This document shows positions 17,774 to 26,727 of a DNA stretch of 64,000 bases, piece after piece (position 1 is the stretch's first letter; each line of letters starts with the position of its first letter). The position numbers were made by a program, and so were the translations under genes. Origin of the DNA: JALYNX01 sp963724825. Lineage in GTDB: Bacteria > Actinomycetota > Acidimicrobiia > Spongiisociales > ZC4RG35. Below the pieces are notes generated by a model. The model was given only the letters and a program-made list of their open reading frames with translations, was not told the DNA's origin and ran no database searches. The stretch covers positions 124,001 to 188,000 of the forward strand of contig CAVRWT010000005.1 in NCBI GenBank assembly GCA_963724825.1, given 5' to 3'.

Positions 17774-18183
17774 TCAGGCCGGCGGGTAGACCCCCATCCC
17801 CTTCGCCTTCTCGGTCTGCCAGAACACATCGGAGATCTCGTCGATCAAGGCGATCAGTTTTCGCCCGTCTTCGGGGTCGACCGACTTCTTGGCATCCCCG
17901 GCCTGATGGATCGCTCGCCAGAAGAGATCATCCAGGTTGGGGAATTGCAGTCGCGGTGCTCGGCGGTGAAGAAGTCGGCCCAGAGCACCATCAGGTGGTG
18001 TTTGACCTCCTCGGCGCGCTCCTCTTTCAGGCTGATGGCCCTCGCCTTGAATACCTCGTCGTCGGAGGAGGCGTACTTCTCGGCGATCTTGAGGACGGAC
18101 ATCGCCTCGATCTTGGCCTGGGCCGGGTCGTAGACCCCGCAGTAGAGGTCGCAATGGGCGTGGGCGACAGTTAGCTGGCGCAT
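17774..18183 (-). CDS. sodN: Nickel superoxide dismutase, frameshifted
   Basis: Detoxifies superoxide with a nickel site built from the N-terminus after proteolytic removal of a short leader. The leader is MRQLTVAHA and the mature start is HCDLYCGVYDP, the nickel hook with His1, Cys2 and Cys6. The canonical hook is HCDLPCGVY, so Pro5 is Tyr here. The four-helix body follows (DDEVFKARAISLKEERAEEVKHHLMVLWADFF), and after a shift near 17948-17956 (two extra bases or one missing) it ends PNLDDLFWRAIHQAGDAKKSV ... WQTEKAKGMGVYPPA. AAGGAG precedes the ATG at 18183. The processing protease gene sodX is divergent next to it. Confidence 0.87.
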
Positions 18184-18219
18184 TGACACTCCTTGTTGGT
18201 CGTTCTGTGTCGCCGACCA

Positions 18220-18225
18220 TACCCT
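18220..18225 (+). promoter_or_regulatory. -10 element of a leaderless sodX-fusion promoter
   Basis: TACCCT, 9 nt before the ATG at 18235. It lies in the 51-bp divergent region shared with sodN. Confidence 0.4.
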
Positions 18226-18234
18226 TCCCGTCTG

Positions 18235-19203
18235 ATGTCAATTCGCAGGTTCGTGGTCGCCGAGGAGTCGATGCTGCCGGGTCTCGTGCCAGGTGACGAG
18301 TTCGTCGCCACCGACGCCCGCCGCCCTGCGAAGGGTGACATCGTCGCCTTCCCCCACCCCGGCCGCGACGACTTCTGGCTGGTGAAACGGATGGCTGCCG
18401 GGCCGGGCGAGGAAGCTGGGGGCCGCCTGCTGGGAGAAGATGAGGCATGGGTGATCTCGGACAACCTCGATGCCACCCGCTCCGACTCGCGCACCCTGGG
18501 ACCGATCTCCTTCGGCTCCTTGTGGGTCAGGGTCACCAGCCTCGATGCCGGCACATTTGGGGAAGCCGCCACCTTGCTCGCCGAGGAGGAACCGGCCCTG
18601 GGGCTGATCATCGACGAATGGGGGCTGCCGCCCTTCTGGCAACGTGAGCCCGGGTTCTCCACGCTGGTTCTGTTGATCCTGGAGCAACAGGTTTCGTTGG
18701 AGTCGGGAGCGGCCATGTTCCGCCGTCTCCTCGACCTGGTCGATGTGGTGACGGCGCAAACGGTGCTCGAGGCCGGAGACGCCGGATTGCGGTCGATCGG
18801 GGTCACCCGCCAGAAGGTGGGGTATTTGCTCGGCCTGGCCGAAGCCGTGTCCAGCGGCGAGCTCGATCTGGAGGCACTGCCCCTGACCACCGAATCGGAC
18901 GCCCGGGCCCGTCTCGTCGCTCTCAAGGGAATCGGGCTGTGGACTGCCGACGCCTACTTGCTATCCGCCCTCCGTCTCCCCGACGTCTTCCCGACCGGCG
19001 ATCGCGCCCTCCAGGTCGGTGCCATGGAGGCGCTCGGCCTCGATGCGGTGCCCGGCCCCGAAGTGCTGGAAGCCCTCGCCACCCCCTGGCGCCCGGTGCG
19101 CGCCGTCGCCGCCCGGCTGATCTGGCATCGCTATCTGTCGACCCGAGGGCGGGTCGAGCCACCGGACCCTGTCGCCGGACACGTGGTGATCGACTCGGCG
19201 TAG
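18235..19203 (+). CDS. sodX: Fusion of nickel-SOD maturation protease (SodX, S26) with an HhH-GPD DNA glycosylase
   Basis: 322 residues in two domains. Residues 1 to about 103 match SodX, the S26-type peptidase that removes the SodN leader: catalytic Ser in EESMLPGLVPGDEF, catalytic Lys in FWLVKRMAAGPG, then DNLDATRSDSRTLGPISF. From about residue 110 the protein is an AlkA-type glycosylase: PPFWQREPGFSTLVLLILEQQVSLESG, helix-hairpin-helix LVALKGIGLWTADAYLLSAL and the catalytic Asp in FPTGDRALQVG. SodX partners of sodN are normally separate proteins of about 100-150 residues. The reading frame is continuous across the joint, so this is a true fusion unless an unseen indel hides a stop. The C-terminus ends normally for a glycosylase. 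Confidence 0.8.
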   Translation: MSIRRFVVAEESMLPGLVPGDEFVATDARRPAKGDIVAFPHPGRDDFWLVKRMAAGPGEEAGGRLLGEDEAWVISDNLDATRSDSRTLGPISFGSLWVRVTSLDAGTFGEAATLLAEEEPALGLIIDEWGLPPFWQREPGFSTLVLLILEQQVSLESGAAMFRRLLDLVDVVTAQTVLEAGDAGLRSIGVTRQKVGYLLGLAEAVSSGELDLEALPLTTESDARARLVALKGIGLWTADAYLLSALRLPDVFPTGDRALQVGAMEALGLDAVPGPEVLEALATPWRPVRAVAARLIWHRYLSTRGRVEPPDPVAGHVVIDSA

Positions 19204-19206
19204 AGT
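19201..19206 (+). promoter_or_regulatory. -10 element of a leaderless ACT-protein promoter
   Basis: TAGAGT overlaps the stop codon of the preceding gene and lies 6 nt before the ATG at 19213. Confidence 0.35.
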
Positions 19207-19212
19207 CGAACC

Positions 19213-19626
19213 ATGACCGAGTTCATCGTCCAGATGGAAAACCGTCCGGGCCGACTCGCCTCTCTGACCGAAGCCCTCGCCGCTTTCGGGGTCAACATCG
19301 AAGCTCTCACCGCGTACGGAACCAACGGGGAGGGAACCGTCCGCCTCATCGTCGACGATGCAGCCACCACCCGCCGGGTATTGAGCGAGGCCGCCCTTCA
19401 GAGCGAGGAGCGCATGGTGCTCACCGCCCAACTCCCCCACCGTCCCGGCGAGTTGGCCCGACTCACCCGGGTCATCGCCGACGCCGGGATCAACATCGAC
19501 GCCCTCTATGTCCTGCGGTCCAACGCCGAGGGGATCGAGCTCGCGGTCTCCATCGACGAGCCTGAAAGCTCCACTGCCTTACCTCCCGATCAACGGAGGG
19601 GTATTAACCGTTTAGCCGGCGGGTAG
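19213..19626 (+). CDS. Tandem ACT-domain protein
   Basis: A 137-residue cytoplasmic protein made of two ACT domains. The first is MTEFIVQMENRPGRLASLTEAL, with AFGVNIEALTAYGTNGEGTVRLIVDD; the second is HRPGELARLTRVIADAGINIDALYVL. ACT pairs bind small ligands, usually amino acids, at domain interfaces. With no catalytic domain it is a stand-alone sensor or allosteric partner; its partner cannot be named from the neighbourhood (sodX fusion upstream, DUF3048 lipoprotein downstream). The last about 20 residues are non-conserved and end before a separate TACCCT promoter element. Confidence 0.85.
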   Translation: MTEFIVQMENRPGRLASLTEALAAFGVNIEALTAYGTNGEGTVRLIVDDAATTRRVLSEAALQSEERMVLTAQLPHRPGELARLTRVIADAGINIDALYVLRSNAEGIELAVSIDEPESSTALPPDQRRGINRLAGG

Positions 19627-19629
19627 GGA

Positions 19630-19635
19630 TACCCT
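19630..19635 (+). promoter_or_regulatory. -10 element of a leaderless DUF3048-gene promoter
   Basis: TACCCT, 7 nt before the ATG at 19643, with no Shine-Dalgarno sequence. Confidence 0.4.
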
Positions 19636-19642
19636 GCCGCCG

Positions 19643-20678
19643 ATGCGTTCAACCTTCAGTAAGTTCGTCGTGTGCCTCTTGGCCCTCGCCGCATGCTCAC
19701 CGGCAGCGGCAGTCGACACCACGACGACCTCGACATCGACAACTACGACACTGGCCACGACCACCTCGTCGGTAGGGACGACGACTACGCGAAGTGACGA
19801 CGTTGTCACCGATCAATGGGCTCCCGGTTGCCGATCCCGCACTCCTCAACCGAAGACTGTTGGCTGTCAAGATCGACAACCATCCCAACGCCAGACCGCA
19901 GTCAGGCATCAATCATGCCGATGCCGTCTTCGAGATCCGGGTCGAAGGCATCTCGAGGTTCCTGACGCTGTGGATGCAGTCCGACGCCGAGTTCCTGGGC
20001 CCGATGCGCTCGGGCCGCCCCACCGACTCGACACTGCTCACCGCGCTCAACAAACCGACCTTCGCCATCTCCGGCGCCCAAGGTTGGGTCCAGGAAATGA
20101 TCAGGTCCAAAGACATCAATCTGCTCACCGAGACCACGCCCGCCGCGTTCCGGGTGCCGTTCCGTCGGGCGCCGCACAATCTCTACACGACCACTGCAGG
20201 TCTGCGGGCAGATGCCGACGCCAGGGATTACGAGGACCTCCCCCCGACCGGGCCGATCTGGGAGTTCGGGCCGATGCCCACCGATGCCACCGCCGCCAGC
20301 GCGGTCCACATCGATTTCCGCGGGACCGACGTGGACTGGGCCTGGGACCCCACGACCGCGACCTGGCTACGCAGCGCCGATGGGCGGGAATCGAACTGGC
20401 GCGATGAAGACGACACCGAAGGCCGAATCGGGTTCCCGGTGCTGATCGGCCTCGAATCCGAGCAGTACTCGAACAACGGCCTTCCGAGCTCGCACACCAC
20501 CGGGTCCGGCCAGGCGTGGGTGTTCGCCGACGGCAAGGTCGTCGAGGGGACCTGGGAGCGTGAGACCGAGCAGGATTGGTACACGCTGACCGACGCCGAC
20601 GGCAACAACATCGCCGTCCCACCCGGCCAGGTCTGGATCTCACTCGTTCCCGACATCGGCGGACTCACGTACGAATAA
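19643..20678 (+). CDS. DUF3048 (YerB-type) lipoprotein, frameshifted
   Basis: The first frame encodes a lipoprotein signal, MRSTFSKFVVCLLALAAC, and a Thr-rich linker. One extra base near 19790-19805 separates it from the main frame, LSPINGLPVADPALLNRRLLAVKIDN, the start of a DUF3048 domain that runs with ADAVFEIRVEGISRFLTLW, GPMRSGRPTDSTLLTAL and a second, C-terminal half (EQYSNNGLPSSHTTGSGQAWVFADGKVVEGTW). Members are cell-surface proteins of unknown function. The stop at 20678 overlaps or abuts the start of the amidase, so co-transcription is likely. Confidence 0.82.
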
Positions 20679-20692
20679 CTAGCGTCGACGGC

Positions 20693-21992
20693 TTGGCCGG
20701 AGACACAGCTTCCAGGCAGGTCGAGCAGTCGCTGCAACTCGCGCACGCAACCCAGCCCACCCTCAACGCCTTCACGCTGATCGACGAGGAGCGCGGCCCG
20801 GGCCCGCGCCGGTGAGATCGACGAGACGGGCACTGACGGGCTCTTGGCCGGAGTCCCGATCGCCTTGAAGGACCTCATCGACCACCAGGACCGGGTGACT
20901 ACCTGCGGTTCGGCCTTCTACCGCCACCTGGCAACAACCACGGCGCCGGCGGTGACCCGTCTGGAGGAGGCCGGTGGCGTCATGATCGGCCGCGCCGGGC
21001 TCCATGAATTCGCATTCGGGTTCTCCAGCGAGAACCAGCACTTCGGCCCGGTCCGGAATCCATGGGATCCCACCACCTCGCCCGGGGGCTCCTCAGGAGG
21101 ATGCGGCGCCGCGGTCGGGGCGGGCATCACCCCCATCGCTGTCGGCACCGACACCGGGGGCTCGGTTCGGGTCCCCGCAGCCTTGTGTGGCTGCTTCGGC
21201 CTGAAGGTCACCCCCGGCCGCATCCCGCTTGAGGGGGTGTTTCCCCTGGTCCCGTCGATCGACACCGTCGGCCCACTCGCCGATTCGATCGCGAGCCTCG
21301 AAACTGCATATCGGGTGATGTCGGGTGCCCGCCAAGGTGGGTCGGGCTGGACCCGCCTCCGGATCGGGATCCCCCAACCCTGGTGCGACGAGGCACCAAT
21401 CGATGACGAGGTCGACGCTGCCTTCACCCTGGCTTTGGGCCTCTTGGGGGACCTGGGCCACGAGGTGAGCGCGCTTCCGCTTCCCGATGTCCTGCCCGGG
21501 CGCGAAGTCATCTATGCCATCGCCGACGAGGTCAATCAGGTCCATCATGACTTCCGGGCAGAGGGCCTCCCCTACGGCGACGAGGTTGCCGCACGACTGG
21601 ACGATTGCGCGACCGTCACCCCGGAACAGTCCGCTCAAGGCCGGGAGTGGCAGCGGATGATCCGCACCCGTTTCGCCGACGCCTTCGAGGAGGTGGACCT
21701 GATCCTGACCCCGACTGTCCCCGCCATGCGCAAGGTGATCGGCGTCGACACCATCGGGGACCTCCACTATCGGGTCGTGCTCTCCTGGTTCACCTCGATC
21801 GTCAACCACGCGCTGCTCCCCGCGATCGCCATGCCGCTGATCGGCTCAGGGAGCCCGCCGGTGTCATTGCAGGCAATCGGTCCGATGGGCTCCGAGGAGA
21901 TGCTCCTCGGATTCGGGGCCGACCTGGAGTCTCAAGGGGTGGTCGGGTTCGTTCCCCGAACGTTCAACTTGGGTAGCCCTCCGGGCCGATAA
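20693..21992 (+). CDS. Amidase-signature family hydrolase, frameshifted; start uncertain
   Basis: Amidase of the GatA-like family with a Ser-cisSer-Lys triad. The Lys lies in GVPIALKDLIDH; the Ser residues in TTSPGGSSGGCGAAVGAG and TDTGGSVRVPAALCG. One extra G in gcgcggcccg (20791-20800) splits the N-terminal helix region (QPTLNAFTLIDEER) from the core. No normal start lies at the front: TTG at 20693 gives MAGDTASRQVEQS, while ATA at 20675, overlapping the previous stop, would give a more typical MTSVDGLAGD start. No gatC or gatB is nearby, so a catabolic amidase is more likely than the tRNA amidotransferase. Confidence 0.8.
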
Positions 21993-22098
21993 AATAGGTC
22001 CAGCGAGCCACCGAGATTCCGACCTTTTCTCAGAACCAGGTGTTCAATGGCTCTGGTGTGCGCGCGCCAACGAATAGCAATAAGGAAGTGAACCCAAA

Positions 22099-23970
22099 GT
22101 GGCTGAGCAAATCGCCACAGCAGAAACCCCCGCCCCCGATACCGAGACCTTTGACAAGATAGTTATCCGATTCGCCGGCGACTCCGGCGACGGGATGCAA
22201 GTAGCCGGATCCAGATTCACCGACGCCAGTGCCTTGTTCGGCAACGACCTGGCAACCCTGCCGTCGTTCCCCGCTGAGATCAGGGCTCCCGCCGGGACCC
22301 TTCCCGGAGTATCGAGCTTTCAGGTCCAGATCGCCGACTTCGACATCCTCACCGCCGGGGACCAGCCCGACTGCCTGGTGGCGATGAACCCGGCGGCTCT
22401 CAAGAAGGAACTCAAGGACCTTCGCCAGGGAGGCACCCTGATCGTCAACAGCGACGCCTTCGACGAACGGAACCTGGCCAAGGCCGGCTACCAGACCAAC
22501 CCTCTCGACGACGGGACCCTCGATGGCTTTCGGGTCATCTCGGTGCCGATGGACGAGCTGACCAAGGAAGCGGTCAAGGACTCCGGCGTGAGTGGGAGGA
22601 GCGTCCTTCGCTCCAAGAACTTTCTCGCCCTCGGCCTCCTGGCCTGGCTGTTCCATCGCCCGACCGAGCCAACAGTCGATTGGGCTCGAAAGAAGTTCGC
22701 CAAGACGCCGGAAGTGGCGAATGCCAACATCGCCGCGTTCCAGGCCGGATACACCCTTGGCGAGGCGACTGAAGCCGCGAAGACCACCTTCGTCATCAAG
22801 CCAGCTGCTCTCGAGCCCGGGACCTACACCAACATCAACGGCAACTCTGCCCTGGCATGGGGTCTGATCGCAGCCTCCAAGCTGTCCGGGCTGCCCCTGT
22901 TCTACGGGTCGTATCCGATCACCCCGGCCTCCGACATCCTTCATGAGTTGTCGCGCCACAAGAACTTCGGGGTGCGGACCTTCCAGGCGGAGGACGAGAT
23001 CGCCGGCGTCGGATCGGCCATTGGTGCGGCGTTCGCAGGCTCCCTGGCGGTCACCGGTTCGTCTGGCCCGGGGATCGCCCTGAAGAGTGAGTCGATCTCG
23101 CTGGCCTTCATGATGGAGCTGCCGCTGATCGTCATCAACGTTCAGCGCGGAGGGCCCTCGACGGGGCTCCCCACCAAGCCGGAGCAATCGGATCTGCTGT
23201 TCTCGCTCTACGGGCGTCATGGCGAATCCCCGATCCCGGTGATCGCCGCCGCCTCACCCAGTGACGCATTCGCGATGGCGATCGAAGCCGCACGGCTCGC
23301 CCTCAAGTACATGACACCGGTCTTGCTGCTCAGCGACAACCAGATCGCAAACGGCTCGGAGCCGTGGAAGCTGCCCGACGTCAGCACCCTGGCGCCGATC
23401 CCGGTGGAGTTCGCCAAGTACGCCAACGGTCCCGACGGTGTCTTCCTCCCCTACATGCGGGACATCGACACCTTCGCCCGACCTTGGGCGATTCCGGGCA
23501 CCCCCGGTCTCGAACACCGGATCGGCGGCCTCGAGAAGGAGGCGATCAGCGGGAACGTGTCGTATGAGCCGGCCAACCACCAACTCATGACCGACACCCG
23601 GGCCTGGAAGGTGGCCAACATCGCCAACGACATCCCGCAGGTCGAGGTCGCCGGTGACACCGACGCCGAGATCCTGGTCCTGGGGTGGGGGTCGACCTAC
23701 GGGTCGATCCGCGCCGCGGCCCGACGGGTTCGCCTGGCGGGCAAGAAAGTGGCGACAGCCCACCTTCGCTACCTCAACCCCATGCCGACCAACCTCGGCG
23801 AAGTACTCAATTCCTATAAGCAGATCCTGATCCCCGAGCTGAACACAGGTCAGTTGCGACGGGTGATCAGGTCGGAGTTCCTGCTCGACGTCAAGGGACT
23901 GAACAAGGTGGCCGGAGAGCCATTCAAGGTCGCCGAGATTGAAGAGAAGATCCTGGAGATGATCAAGTGA
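22099..23970 (+). CDS. korA: 2-oxoacid:ferredoxin oxidoreductase, fused gamma-alpha subunit
   Basis: A 623-residue subunit of a CoA-acylating 2-oxoacid:ferredoxin oxidoreductase, most likely the 2-oxoglutarate enzyme of the aerobic actinobacterial type. The N-terminal gamma domain has IVIRFAGDSGDGMQVAG and a middle segment resembling VAMNPAALKKELKDL. The alpha domain starts near residue 245 with GNSALAWGLIAASKLSGLPLFYGSYPITPASDI and contains GPGIALKSESISLAFMMELPLIV. The GTG start has AAGGAAG about 9 nt upstream. It overlaps korB by 4 nt (GTGA), so both chains are made together in equal amount. Confidence 0.92.
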   Translation: MAEQIATAETPAPDTETFDKIVIRFAGDSGDGMQVAGSRFTDASALFGNDLATLPSFPAEIRAPAGTLPGVSSFQVQIADFDILTAGDQPDCLVAMNPAALKKELKDLRQGGTLIVNSDAFDERNLAKAGYQTNPLDDGTLDGFRVISVPMDELTKEAVKDSGVSGRSVLRSKNFLALGLLAWLFHRPTEPTVDWARKKFAKTPEVANANIAAFQAGYTLGEATEAAKTTFVIKPAALEPGTYTNINGNSALAWGLIAASKLSGLPLFYGSYPITPASDILHELSRHKNFGVRTFQAEDEIAGVGSAIGAAFAGSLAVTGSSGPGIALKSESISLAFMMELPLIVINVQRGGPSTGLPTKPEQSDLLFSLYGRHGESPIPVIAAASPSDAFAMAIEAARLALKYMTPVLLLSDNQIANGSEPWKLPDVSTLAPIPVEFAKYANGPDGVFLPYMRDIDTFARPWAIPGTPGLEHRIGGLEKEAISGNVSYEPANHQLMTDTRAWKVANIANDIPQVEVAGDTDAEILVLGWGSTYGSIRAAARRVRLAGKKVATAHLRYLNPMPTNLGEVLNSYKQILIPELNTGQLRRVIRSEFLLDVKGLNKVAGEPFKVAEIEEKILEMIK

Positions 23971-24995
23971 CCGCCCCCACCTACACCCGAGCCGACTTCC
24001 AGACCGATCAGGAAGTGCGGTGGTGCCCCGGTTGCGGGGACTACACGATCCTCGCCTCCGTCCAGCAGTTCCTCGCTGGATTGGGTCGTCCCCGGGAGGA
24101 GTTCGTGTTCGTGTCGGGCATCGGGTGCGCATCCCGATTCCCCTATTACATGAACACCTACGGGATGCACTCGATCCATGGCCGGGCGCCGGCGATCGCC
24201 TCCGGAGTGGCCACCACCCGCCCCGACCTGTCGGTGTGGGTCATCACCGGGGATGGCGACAGCCTGTCGATCGGCGGCAACCATCTCATCCACGCCCTGC
24301 GCCGCAATATCAACCTGAAGATCCTGTTGTTCAACAACCAGATCTACGGATTGACCAAGGGCCAGTACTCGCCAACCTCGGAGGTGGGGAAGCAGACCAA
24401 GTCGACACCGTTCGGCTCGATCGACTACCCGTTCAACCCGGTCTCGCTGGCGTTGGGGGCTGAGGCCACATTCGTGGCCAGGACCCTCGACATGGATCGC
24501 AGCCACACCGAGGGCCTGCTTCAGGCCGCCTACGAGCATGAGGGAACGGCATTCATCGAGATCTATCAGAACTGCAACGTGTTCAACGACAAGGCGTTCA
24601 TTCAGCTGTCCGGCAAGGAGGAGCGGGTCCACAACCGCATCGACCTCGAGCCGGGCAAGCCGATCGTCTTCGACGAGGGCGCCAAAGCGGTGGTCATGCG
24701 CAACGGGCAAGCGACCGTCGTCGACAGCTCGTCCGTGGACCCCGGGGCCATCCTGGTTCACGACCCGACCCGGCCCGATCCGTCGATCGCATTCGCCCTC
24801 AGCCGGCTGTCACACGGTCCTTACGGGCCGACGCCGCTCGGCATCTTCCGCAGCGTGAAGCGACCGGTGTATGAGTCGTCGATGATCGCCCAGATCGAGA
24901 CGGCCAAAGAGAAGGCCGGAGAGGGTGACCTGGCCAAGCTGATCGCCAGTCACGGCACCTGGACGGTCAAGGACCCCAACGCCAACGGAGGCTGA
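23967..24995 (+). CDS. korB: 2-oxoacid:ferredoxin oxidoreductase, beta subunit
   Basis: A 342-residue thiamine-diphosphate-binding subunit that pairs with KorA. It opens with the Cys motif VRWCPGCGDYTILASVQQFL, then GIGCASRFPYYMNTYGMHSIHGRAPAIASGVA. The thiamine site is VWVITGDGDSLSIGGNHLIHALRRN, followed by LLFNNQIYGLTKGQYSPTS. No separate ferredoxin subunit gene follows, as is usual for the two-subunit Kor type; electrons pass to a soluble ferredoxin encoded elsewhere. A strong palindrome just after the stop ends the operon. Confidence 0.93.
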   Translation: MTAPTYTRADFQTDQEVRWCPGCGDYTILASVQQFLAGLGRPREEFVFVSGIGCASRFPYYMNTYGMHSIHGRAPAIASGVATTRPDLSVWVITGDGDSLSIGGNHLIHALRRNINLKILLFNNQIYGLTKGQYSPTSEVGKQTKSTPFGSIDYPFNPVSLALGAEATFVARTLDMDRSHTEGLLQAAYEHEGTAFIEIYQNCNVFNDKAFIQLSGKEERVHNRIDLEPGKPIVFDEGAKAVVMRNGQATVVDSSSVDPGAILVHDPTRPDPSIAFALSRLSHGPYGPTPLGIFRSVKRPVYESSMIAQIETAKEKAGEGDLAKLIASHGTWTVKDPNANGG

Positions 24996-25007
24996 GGCCA
25001 ATTCCTG

Positions 25008-25041
25008 ATGCGGGGCGTCACGGATCCGTGACGCCCCGCAT
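25008..25041. terminator. 34-bp perfect palindrome between convergent genes
   Basis: Two perfect 17-nt arms, ATGCGGGGCGTCACGGA and its exact complement, meet without a loop 13 nt after korB and 27 nt before the end of the convergent DUF7144 gene. The position fits a bidirectional terminator. There is no T tract on either side, so it would be of the hairpin-only kind. Confidence 0.7.
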
Positions 25042-25067
25042 TCAGATGAAGGGTCTTCGAGGACTTC

Positions 25068-25484
25068 CTAGGCCTCGGACATGGCGCGCCCATGGGCGGC
25101 CAGGGCCCAGATCACGACGATATCGACGGCGATGATCAGGATCGACCAGATCGGGTAGAAGGGGATGAAGCCGAAGTTGGCGATGGCGCTGACCAAGGCA
25201 ACGATGATTCCGATCACCCGGGCCCAGGTCCTGCCGGTCAGGACGAAGAACCCGGCCAACGCCACCACGATCCCGAGGATCAGGTGGATATAGCCCCAGG
25301 TTGTTGGGTCCAACTCGAGCAGGTAATTGGGGAGCACCACGTAGAAGTCATCCTTGGCCAGGGCGACGATTCCCGAAAAGGCGGAGAACACGCCGCTCAT
25401 CATCATCATGATCCCGGCGAACATGATGGCCCCGATCGCCATCGCCGGGGGCCCGTCGTACCCATTGCCCGCTTGATGAGACAT
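25068..25484 (-). CDS. DUF7144-type four-helix membrane protein
   Basis: A 138-residue membrane protein with four hydrophobic segments (MAIGAIMFAGIMMMMSGVFSAFSGI, GYIHLILGIVVALAGFFVL, VIGIIVALVSAIANFGFI and SILIIAVDIVVIWAL). A Trp/Ala loop, TGRTWARVIG, sits between helices 2 and 3. The pattern matches an uncharacterised actinobacterial family often listed as DUF7144. The start at 25484 is preferred because GAAAGGAAAAGAGG precedes it; an upstream in-frame start would add only basic residues. The function is unknown. Confidence 0.75.
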   Translation of the reverse strand: MSHQAGNGYDGPPAMAIGAIMFAGIMMMMSGVFSAFSGIVALAKDDFYVVLPNYLLELDPTTWGYIHLILGIVVALAGFFVLTGRTWARVIGIIVALVSAIANFGFIPFYPIWSILIIAVDIVVIWALAAHGRAMSEA

Positions 25485-25590
25485 CCTCTTTTCCTTTCGA
25501 CGAGGTTGAGTGGACAGGGCCAAACTACACGACAGCTTCCCGGGGTGTTGGGCAACCTAGAGTGCCGTGACGCACCACAAGCGAGAGAAG

Positions 25591-26727
25591 ATGTCCAGCA
25601 ACGAGGCCGGGTCAATAGAACAGCAGAAACCCAGCCGGGGCCGGGCCATCGTCACCATCGTGCTCGTCGTCCTCAGCTCGCTGAGTGTCGTGCTCGCCGT
25701 CGTCGCCTCATGGGCCCACACCACGGTCCTCGAAACCGACCAATTCATGGAAGCAGTCGGGCCCGCTCTGGAAGAACCGGCCCTCTACGCAGCACTGGGA
25801 GACAAGGTCAGCACGGAGGTCGTAACCGCCCTCGATCTGGAGACCAGGATCGGAGACGCCCTCGCCCAGGTCGACGACTTCCTCTTCGGCTCCCTGATCG
25901 ATGCACTCGACCTCGGACCCCGAGGCCAACAGATCCTCGAGGCCTACAACGGGCCAAACCTGGAAAGCCTCGCCCCGACGATCGCCTCTGGGCTCGAGGA
26001 ACGGGTCACCACCCGAATCCAGGATTTCTTCGCCTCCCCTGACTTTGGCTCGCGACTGCCGGCACTGGTGGAGCGAGCCCACGAAGCAACGATCGCGCTG
26101 CTCCGTGACGAGTTCACCGAGATCCCGAACGTGTCGATCGTCGATGGAGAAGTCCAGCTCAACCTGATTCCAATCGTCACCGACGCGATCAGACAGGTGC
26201 TCCCCGACCTCGGCGACCTGGGATCAAACATCAACCTCCCCGATCGCATCTCCGAGGCGGTCGATGAGGGGCGCCAGCAGCTTGCAGACGCAATTGGCGC
26301 TCAGCTCCCCGACGATTTCGGCCAGGTGACGATCATGTCCGAAGATCGGCTCAACGAGCTCCAGGACGGGGTGGTGATGCTGGACCGATTGGTATGGCTA
26401 TTGATCGGTCTGGCCATCGTGTTGATCGTCGTGACGGTCTTGGTTTCCAAGACCCGAAGAAGAACCGCCATCCAACTGGCGATAGGGGTGGTGATCGCGC
26501 TCCTTGTGGCGGGATTGGTGCTGAACACGGTGCAGAACAGGGTGATCGCGGCGATTGACAACCCGGACGGTCAGACCGCGGCAGCGGCCATCATGGGCGA
26601 CGTGTTCTCCAAGCTGTGGTCGATCGGCCTCCAGGTTGGATCGCTGGCGCTCATCCTCGGAGTCGTCGCCTTCCTCGCGGGCATTTCCTCCAAAGCAGGC
26701 GACACCGACGAGACCATCAAGGTCTGA
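25591..26727 (+). CDS. Membrane protein of unknown function with large exported loop
   Basis: 378 residues. A membrane segment near the N-terminus (AIVTIVLVVLSSLSVVLAVVASW) is followed by a soluble, acidic region of about 230 residues, then three segments (LVWLLIGLAIVLIVVTVLV, LAIGVVIALLVAGLVL and LALILGVVAFLAGI). The topology places the large domain outside. Related actinobacterial proteins are uncharacterised. The ATG at 25591 has GCGAGAGAAG upstream. An in-frame GTG at 25567 lies only 3 nt after TAGAGT (25558-25563), which would make it upstream of the transcription start, so the ATG is preferred. Confidence 0.7.
   Translation: MSSNEAGSIEQQKPSRGRAIVTIVLVVLSSLSVVLAVVASWAHTTVLETDQFMEAVGPALEEPALYAALGDKVSTEVVTALDLETRIGDALAQVDDFLFGSLIDALDLGPRGQQILEAYNGPNLESLAPTIASGLEERVTTRIQDFFASPDFGSRLPALVERAHEATIALLRDEFTEIPNVSIVDGEVQLNLIPIVTDAIRQVLPDLGDLGSNINLPDRISEAVDEGRQQLADAIGAQLPDDFGQVTIMSEDRLNELQDGVVMLDRLVWLLIGLAIVLIVVTVLVSKTRRRTAIQLAIGVVIALLVAGLVLNTVQNRVIAAIDNPDGQTAAAAIMGDVFSKLWSIGLQVGSLALILGVVAFLAGISSKAGDTDETIKV

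Noticed and set aside
25008..25041. CRISPR repeat
   Set aside because: A single copy with no spacer-repeat series and no cas genes.
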